This document shows, piece after piece, positions 49,201 to 58,200 of a stretch of 64,000 nucleotides of DNA. Numbering within the stretch: position 1 is the first letter of the stretch; each line of letters starts with the position of its first letter. Made by a program: the position numbers and the translations under genes. The notes under the pieces are model-generated. The model did no database searches. It worked only from the letters and a program-made list of their open reading frames with translations, and had not been told where the DNA came from. Source of the DNA: Lamellibrachia satsuma (taxonomy: Eukaryota; Annelida; Polychaeta; Sabellida; Siboglinidae); contig BSQZ01000010.1 in the NCBI GenBank assembly GCA_033239005.1, forward strand, positions 7,267,001-7,331,000, read 5' to 3'.

Positions 49201-52200
49201 CAACTCATTGAGACAGTCCACGACTGGATGACTGCTATGGACAACAAGACCCAAATTGACGCAAATTGACTTTGCTAAAGCCTTCGACAAAGTGCCTCAC
49301 CCACGTCTTCTATCAAAATTGACCTCCTACGGAATCACTGGAAACACTCAAAATTGGATCAAATCTTTTCTATCCAACCGCAAACAGAGAGTCTCAGTTA
49401 ACGGTGCCCTGTCGGACATCACAGATGTCACATCTGGTGTCCCACAGGGTTCAGTTCTAGGACCTGTCCTCTTCTTACTCTACATAAATGACATAAATGG
49501 GAACATCAAATCTTCTATACGCCTTTTTGCAGATGATAGTATTATATATCGTAAAATTTCTTCCAAAACCGACCATGAAATTCTCCAAACTGACCTTAGC
49601 CAACTCCAAACATGGTCAGACAAATGGCAAATGGAATTTAATGTATCTAAATGCGTCCACCTTCCAATAACAAACAAAACTAAACCCAGCACACACAAGT
49701 ACTCGCTTTCTGGCCAGCCATTATCCACCGTATCCAGCCACTCATACCTCGGAGTAAAATTGGATTCCAAATTAACCTGGACAAATCACGTCACTGACAT
49801 AACTTCAAAATCTTCGAAATGTTTAGGCATGATTAAACGAACTCTTGGCCCATGTAAACCCGAAGTTAAGCAAACAGCGTACAACATGCTAATCCGGCCA
49901 AAACTTGAGTACTCTTCACCCATATGGAATCCCCACACCTTTTCACAAGTTAAAAGCCTTGAAAGAGTGCAACACTCTGCTGCCAGATTTGTTAAAAATG
50001 ATTACAGACGGAACACAAATCCAGCAGATCTAATTACTGCCCTTGGATGGCCAACCCTCAAACGAAGGCGCATTATCAAACAAGCCACTACCTTCTACAA
50101 AATTCTAAACAACATTATTGAGATCACCCCCCCCCTCCGGGCCTACTAACTCGCTCTCGAACCCGTGGACAATACATAGCCCCCAAGTGTCGTATAAATG
50201 CAATGGTCTTTTCATTTTATCCCAGAGCCATTCGCATATGGAATATGATTCCATCAAAAATTACCAACATAAAAAACCCAAAATCATTTCAAGAAGCTAT
50301 TATGGAACTCCCTTTCACCACACCTCCTCACCTAAACTGCCTTTAAAACACAGTGCTCAGCGTAAACTTATCCATGGTGTGGGTATGGAGACTGTCTATG
50401 TGTGCATGTGGCAAGGCAGCGACAGTATCCATACACACAACCAACCTATTAAAAATTTTCGTTAAACATCCTATACATAAAATAAATAAAACTATCAGAT
50501 AAAAACCATTTCAGCAACATTAATGATACTAGTCTTTTAATCGAACGTACCACCCACAGCGCATGCGCACAGTCCACCACAAACTCCTGCGTTAGCCCAA
50601 GTTTGGGCTGTTTGGAGTAAACCACTTGAGACTTGAGTTAGTGTTTAAGGAAATTGAGCACACATTGACTTTGGAAATATGTATTTTCCAGATTTCACCC
50701 TACAAACGAGTCAACGTGACATACGCCCTATATGTCTATGAGGGTGCTACTTTTGAGTTGCCAACAGCAACAGTTGAGTTTCGAGTGCCACTTGACCAGA
50801 CTGGCTGGCCTGGTGATAACTGTCCATCCAGCTTCCTGATTAGCAGTACGAGAACCATCTGGGGCCAACTGACAGCCAACAACGCACACATACTTATTGG
50901 CACAGGTGACTTTAAATAAGATATTAACATTATAACTGAACTTCAGTTTGGTAGCTGAGTAAAAAGCAAGAAAGAAAGAGACAACAGTTGTTTGCAAGAT
51001 GCAGTATTTGGTTAAAAACTATCACATTAATGTTACTGGGATTTAAGTATGACATTGATGTTACATTTTAGTTGACTTCCAACAGTCGTGTATTGCTTAC
51101 AAATAAGCTAATCTTAAATGGATTCTTCTTGTTTATGCAGATACTGAGTAAACAAAATAATCCTACATCCTAAACATTTCAGTCAAACTGCCTCATGCAA
51201 TAACTACCTCAATAATTATACTCTGCTGTGTGTTTTATTTATTAAAAAATGTAATTCAGATATCATTACAGGTAAAATTCTTTCTGTATGCTGTTTATGT
51301 TAAACCAACAATGAAAGGAAAGTGGAGTATTTAGGATGCTCTGCACAAGACACCCACAAGTTATTGCTACAGTGATCCTTCAGGTATGCTCTATGATGCA
51401 CACAGGTGTTACATTGATAATGCTCCTGCCGAGTGACCGTAACATCACATGTGTGGGCATGACTATTCAAGACGGAGGCAAACTTGATCTGAGGAGTCAT
51501 TATGGAGAGCCGACTGACCAGTACAACATTGAGGTGAGATTGTCTTATTGGGTTTTTTGTTACCGGGTCCATTTACTCCAGCCTTTTGTTTCCTGGTTAC
51601 CTGGTCCGATTCCTCTGGCTTTTTGTTTCCTGGTTACCTGGTCTGTTACCTCTGGCCTTTTGTTACCGGGTCCATTTACTCCAGCCTTTTGTTTCCTGGT
51701 TACCTGGTCCGTTTCCTCTGGCCTTGTGTTACTGGGTCCATTTACTCCAGCCTTTTGTTACCGGGTCCATTTATGCTAGCCTTTTGTTACTGGGTCCATT
51801 TACTCCAACCTATTGTTACATGGTCCATTTGTTCCAAACTTGCTACCTGGTCCATTTACTCCAGCCTTTTGTTATGTGGTCCATTTACTCCAGCCATTTC
51901 TTCTGGCCTTTAGTTACCTGGCCATTTGCTATTGGTCTTTAGTTTCCTGGCCCAGTGATTGATCTTTTGTTACCTGGACCATTTTGTTTCCAGGTTCAGT
52001 GCTTCTGGTGTTTATTTACCTGATCCATTTCCTCTAGCCCTTTGCTACCTTGACCATTTCCTCTGACATTTTGTTACCTGGCATGAGATTTGAATCTTCT
52101 TGCTGATGTTTTAAAGCTTGTACAATTTTGTTCACTTGATGTAATCTTTTACCTGAAACACAGATGTCATATCTTCACAGTTTCTCAGTTGGCATATATA

Positions 52201-55200
52201 CACTGCAGTTGAGACATTCTTAGAAGTATAATATAGTAATTCTGATTGAAATTGAGCTCACTGGATATGTAACAACTTAGTAATTTAACAACTTGCGACT
52301 GCTATCACCACCACATAGTTGTGGTATATCATACCTTTAGAGCAGTATGAAAAGGTCTTGCATCTGATGAGTTGCTGTCAGTGAATTTGTATTCAGTGTT
52401 GTAATATGTGGTCAACTTATTGAAAGTTGGTGCTAGCACTGGACTTTTCACATTCTAGTTATTAATTAAAATGGGTCAGTAGTTGTAAAATGGGATATAA
52501 CAGCAATTTCTTCTATTTAAAGTTTTCTTTTAATTGAGTCACTTTACCTGGTCCCCCAAACTGTTTGAGCCAGTTTGGTTTCCACATTTTATGTACGATG
52601 TCATTGCAGATCAATAGAACAAACCAGTTTGTTGATGAATTATCTACTAAGTAAATATGCTTTTCAGAGTATGCCTGAAATATATGCTCAATGTATACCT
52701 TTTTTAGGTGACTGTGGGTGAGGGAGATGGTAACAGAAAGGGCACCCTAACAGTGGAAGGTGGGGGCATCCTCATGGCACGCTCCCTCTACATCAGTGCC
52801 CACACCGTACATGTGGACTCTGCTGGAACAATCACCCTTGATGGACAGGGCACTACAGAAGGATTGGGAACAGGCAATGGACTGGCAGGAGGCAGTTATG
52901 GGGGACGGGGTGGTCTTAGCACCTCAGGTGAGAACTGCTTAGTGCTGAGTGAGCGAGTGAACGTGTGTGCGTGCATTATTACTAAATATTTCATATGATT
53001 ATGACATACATTAATATTATTATTATATAAAACATTTGCTGTTTAAATTCATATTGATTATGATAAGCTGTAAATATGGATGAGATACAGTATAATTGAA
53101 CCATATAATTGATCCAGCTAATTAAATAGTACACCATTGTGCAATCTAATATTAGGTGTCCATTATGCAAAAGGCACCTTTCATCAATTAAAATTATGAC
53201 CGCCCTGTCTGTCCTTTTTAGTACATAAGGTCAGAATAACTAAGTGGTTGTGATGAGCATCCTTGTTGACTACCATTCCCAGTCCTGAGCAAGTTTGGTG
53301 GCTTCTGTCCCTCTCACAATCTCATCAATCTATCAGGTGTTCCGTCATCCTCTAGATATTTTGTGATATACAGTATTTAACATCAAACATCTAATCTAAG
53401 CCAATTTTTCTTGCAATGTGGCCAAAGTACTCCAGCTTTTACACCATCACTGTTCTCTAGAGAGATGATCTTCTTTCAGATTTGACTTAGCACACAATCA
53501 ACCCATAATAACAACTTTCTACAGCAGCATAGCTTAAATGCTGCAATGCACATTTCATCTGCCCAATTTGCTACCCCGTAGGTGGCAGATAAATGGGGAA
53601 AACAAAGGTTTTTATTAGCTTTAAGAGCTGCCTCAGGTCCTTTACTCATCCTTCATTGTGTCTTATGATTGTGCCTGGAGAGTGTGTGTGTACATTGTTT
53701 AGATATTTAACATCTTAAGAGCTGCCTCAGGTCCTTTACTCATCCTTCATCGTGTCTTATGATTGTGCCTGGAGAGTGTGTGTACATTGTTCAGATATTT
53801 AACTCCATGCTTTTTGCAAAAAATTCTTTCTAAAAATGTTGTAGTCATTTCAGTGGTGCCTTCCCGATGGCTAATTTTCTTTTTGTATTTATGGTGTCAT
53901 TTCAGTTATCTGTGGTCAGTTTTCCAAAATAGTTGAATTCAACATCTTTGCCATTCACTGTGAAAGACCATCTCTGTATATCTGTTTGCTTGCCACAACC
54001 ATCAACTTGATTTTCTGTACATTCAGCCGTTATGCTTCAGGTATAATCCAGTTCTTTCATTAGCTCAATCCTTTGACCTTCTGCACTAAATTTGTAAGTT
54101 CCTGTCGACTTCTTGCCAGTAAGCTTGGCTGTTTGTGTCCTAGGTGTCATTTCTGGCTTGTCACATGGTTCACTGTACAACCCAAATGATTTCGGCAGTG
54201 GAGCAGGAGGCACTGCTGCAAAAAAAGGTTAGTATTTGTGCAATGTTTGTATAAAAATGATACTTCTGATAAGTACTTTCTATACAGAAATTCTAAATGC
54301 AAGACTTTTGGCATGGAATCTAGCAGTTTGCTAATGTCTGCCAGATTGGCTACAAATGTTGTAACATGTTTAGCCACCTGAACATTAACTCACTGTACAT
54401 ACTTGATGTTATTATATTGCATATTGTGTCCAGTCAGTCAACATATTTAAGTGATCCATTATGCTACTGGATAAGTATTAGTTATTTAGAACTGTTTGTA
54501 AGCTTTAAGATGTCAAACATCTTGAACATGTGTCACACAGATGACAGTAGGTCAGTTTAGAAACTCACCTCAATCTTCCTCTATACATCTGCAAAACCTT
54601 AATTTAAGAATGTTCATCTAATCAGTTTGAACAGTGTATTTAAATAGCGAATGCCATTTAAATAAGGTCTAGTGTTTTTCACTCTGAAAAATTTACCAAT
54701 ATTTTTTTTAATGTGCAGACCTATGAATTTTACATTAAAATAAACAATACGTATATATGCATGTCATACAGAATTCTTATGTACATTACAGGTGTTAAAA
54801 ATTGGTTGGCATTAGAATGAGACTAATGGGAATATAACTGAGACACAAAAATATCTTATTCTGTCATGAGACACAATAAGATATATAGAATGAGACAAAT
54901 GAGAATTATGTAAATCTGATATATTTCAGAGTGATTGTGACATTGATAATAATTATATCTGCTGTTGTTTTACTCAGGAGGTGGAGTGTTCGATATGACA
55001 GTGACCACTGTCTTGAGACTGGAGGGGGTGATAAGTGCCAAGGGTGAAACGTCAACCACTGCCAGTGGTGGAAGTGGAGGCAGCATTCGCATACAGACAA
55101 ATGAAATGGAAGGATCTGGCTCAGTGCAGGTTGGTCTTTGGTGTCATCCTTTAAGTTTGGTACACAACCCCTGCATTAGGACAGTTTCAATAATCAGAGA

Positions 55201-58200
55201 GACATGTTATGCCTCCCAGATTCACTGGGAGACTTCCGGAAATCTATCAAATCTCCCGGTCTCCTGCACAAGAAAAGACATCTGGATTTCCAGTGAAACA
55301 AAAATATTTTTGTGTGTGGCCTCAGTTAGTGAAAGATCCCCAATACATAATTTTACTCATGCCCACAACAACAACAGGAGTTATTTCAATGAAGTTTTGT
55401 GCAGACTGGACAATGGAGGCTTGACTAAATATTATCCATGTGCCTTGCTTGTTGCATTACTTATAATATGCATTAAAAGAACGATCCCCATTATTGCTCA
55501 TCAGTACACAATCCATTAAATATTCATCTAAATAAAGCCCACCAATGCATCTCATCAGTTTTATTTAATTCATGCATGTCTGATAATTGTCATAATTGGA
55601 GCACATTATGAAAGAAAATATATATTTTTTTTTATTTGACAAATAAAAAATTGCCTGTGTCACCCAAGATCACAAATGCTTCCATGAAGTACCCTTCCAT
55701 CACCCTGGCCCAGGATCACAAATTTTTAAGAAAATAATTTTTTTTTCAGTTCTAGCCATGTTAGTAGATATTATGTTAGTTGCATATGAAATAAAATATG
55801 TATGTTACTGCCAGTCAGGTAAATGATTGTTGTTGTAAGGTAATATATTATTTCATGGGTAAAACAAATAGTTTTATTCCTAGACCACTATAGTAAAGAT
55901 ATTTTTATACTGTGATTTATGACAATTTTCTGATACCCTGAGACCGTCCAATTTATGTACAATTCTCAGAGACCCTCCGATTACAATAATATATATATAT
56001 ATATATATACATACATATACATATATATATATGTGTAAATGATGACCTTTCAAGAATATGATGTAAGAACTGGTTGAATGGAAATGCAAGAGTGGACATC
56101 AGTACAAGGTACTAGGCCTGATGTTGTGATACAAAATACAGCAACAAGTAAGACACTGGAAGTTAACCATAATGGTTATCTTTTGCAGGTGACTGGAGGA
56201 AGCGGGTCCAGTGGTGCTGGTGGCGGTAGTGGCGGACGGATTGCTATATACTGGTCAAAGAGAAAATGGTGGTATGGCCAATTTCTTAGCTTTGGAGGCA
56301 GAGCTTCAGCCCGTGGCATGGGAGGAGCAGGAACTGTCTACATACAGGTAATACAATTGTTTCAACAGATAAAACAAGAGGTCAAAGTGTCCTATTCTTT
56401 GATGTCATGAAACTGACCAGCCACTGGGAGATCATTTAGTAAAAGAGATAGATACACACAAATTGATAGTTTATTGTAATAGCCTCATTCTTATTGACTT
56501 GTGAAAATAATATAAATATGAAGCTTGGACAAAAAATTTATATGGTGTAAACATTATGTACAAATGGGTGTCTGTCATTGTAGTAACAAATAAACATTGT
56601 TGTCATTATCCTGAAGTATTCTAAGAAGCGTCTGTAACAATTAATGAACTAAATGTGATGACGTTAAAAAAATCACTGGTTTGCGAGTTAATCTGTGTGG
56701 TGTGTTAGCTTTCAGGTTATTCATGCTGAGAGATGACTACATTGCTCATTATGTGTTTTAATTCTTGCTGCTGCAATGACATTGAGTCATCTACACCCAC
56801 TTGTACTGTGATTTCTTCAACTTCACTGTGCTGGGCGACTTATTATCATAATTTGGCTTTCCACCTCTCTTTTACAGGATATAACATCGAATGTTCAGAA
56901 CCGAACCTTGATCATTGACAATGCCAACCATCAGTTAGCATCAAGTCAAGCAGAGATTCCTGGATGGGACACATCATCGTACAGTGAGGATGGTGGCAGA
57001 ACTTGGATCACTGACAACACAACAGGTGACCTGGATGAGATTCATATTCTCGGTAGGGCCCACGTGGCTCTTTCTCCACAGCTATCCAGGTACGTAGATG
57101 TTGGCATAATAGTTGATGTTGTTCCAGTCACTTTCCTAATTATTTACGAGTGAATAGTAAATGAGATTAACTTAAAGCATGTCTGATGTTCAGAGTGTAC
57201 AAAGACCAAGTTTGCATGTGGGCAACTGTGAAGTCAAGGCATTGATCTCTTGAACCTCATAATGTGGAGGCATGATGGCATCTTGATTGAAGAGGAATCA
57301 GTTCCAGATGCATACATAAAGTAACATTGTGTGCATGTGTACATTGTAGAATTGTGTACATTGTGTACATTGTGTGCATGTGTACATTGTAGAATTGTGT
57401 ACATTGTGTGCATGTTAACATTGTGTGCATGTGTACATTGTAGAATTGTGTACATTGTGTGCATGTGTACATTGTAGAATTGTCCTTACTCAATGACTGT
57501 ATTGCATCTCATGTGGCTGAAGAGCCCAAGTATTGAAAGCCATTTTCAGCCAAATAAGTACACAGATGGTGCAGACAGTAACAGGGTCTCTGGGCAGACT
57601 TTGAAGATCATATACAGTCTTGTTCTTGGCTAAGTGCTCCCAGTTATGGATTGTTGCATTGCACAACAACCAGTATTAAAATTGATCGATACAAGTAAGT
57701 CGTACTGTAGTCTAAAGACATATTTATTTCAAATTGCATTTCCACTTTAAATCTTTGCTGGTCCCTTGTTCTGATGATGACTGCGGCTATGTTCATGATA
57801 ATACTTAATGATTCAGGCTTGTTGCACCTCTGAGCTCAGGTTCCTGAGGATATAGGTGCTATAAAAGTTTATTAAACTGCTGTAGTCATATCAGTGGGAT
57901 TAATTACTGTTTCAGCAACTTTGGTCTGAGGGCAGGAAAATTTGTTGGGGACAAAACGGGAGTCCTTCACATTGGTCCTGGACAACATGCAGTGGTTCAA
58001 CATGCAGATGACCTTGAGTTCCTTGTCAATGTCATAGTGTATGAAGATGGATCACTGTTTCTACCAAAATCCTTCATTTGTGTGGGCATTATCATTACTA
58101 TCAAGTGAGTGACTATTGATTGTATTCTTCTCTGCTGTAAAAATAGAGTGGACTGTTGACTGTATTCTTCTCTGCTGTAAAAATAACTCTTCTTCAGCAC

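Larger units (their letters stand above)
46084..50691 (+). other. 4.6-kb intron hosting a LINE
   Basis: The left part has a pogo/Tigger-like terminal fragment at 46325-46350 (cagtggaaccttgttaatgc ggacacc). The LINE occupies most of 46900-50520. The remaining flanks contain inverted sequences described in the findings. Confidence 0.7.
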
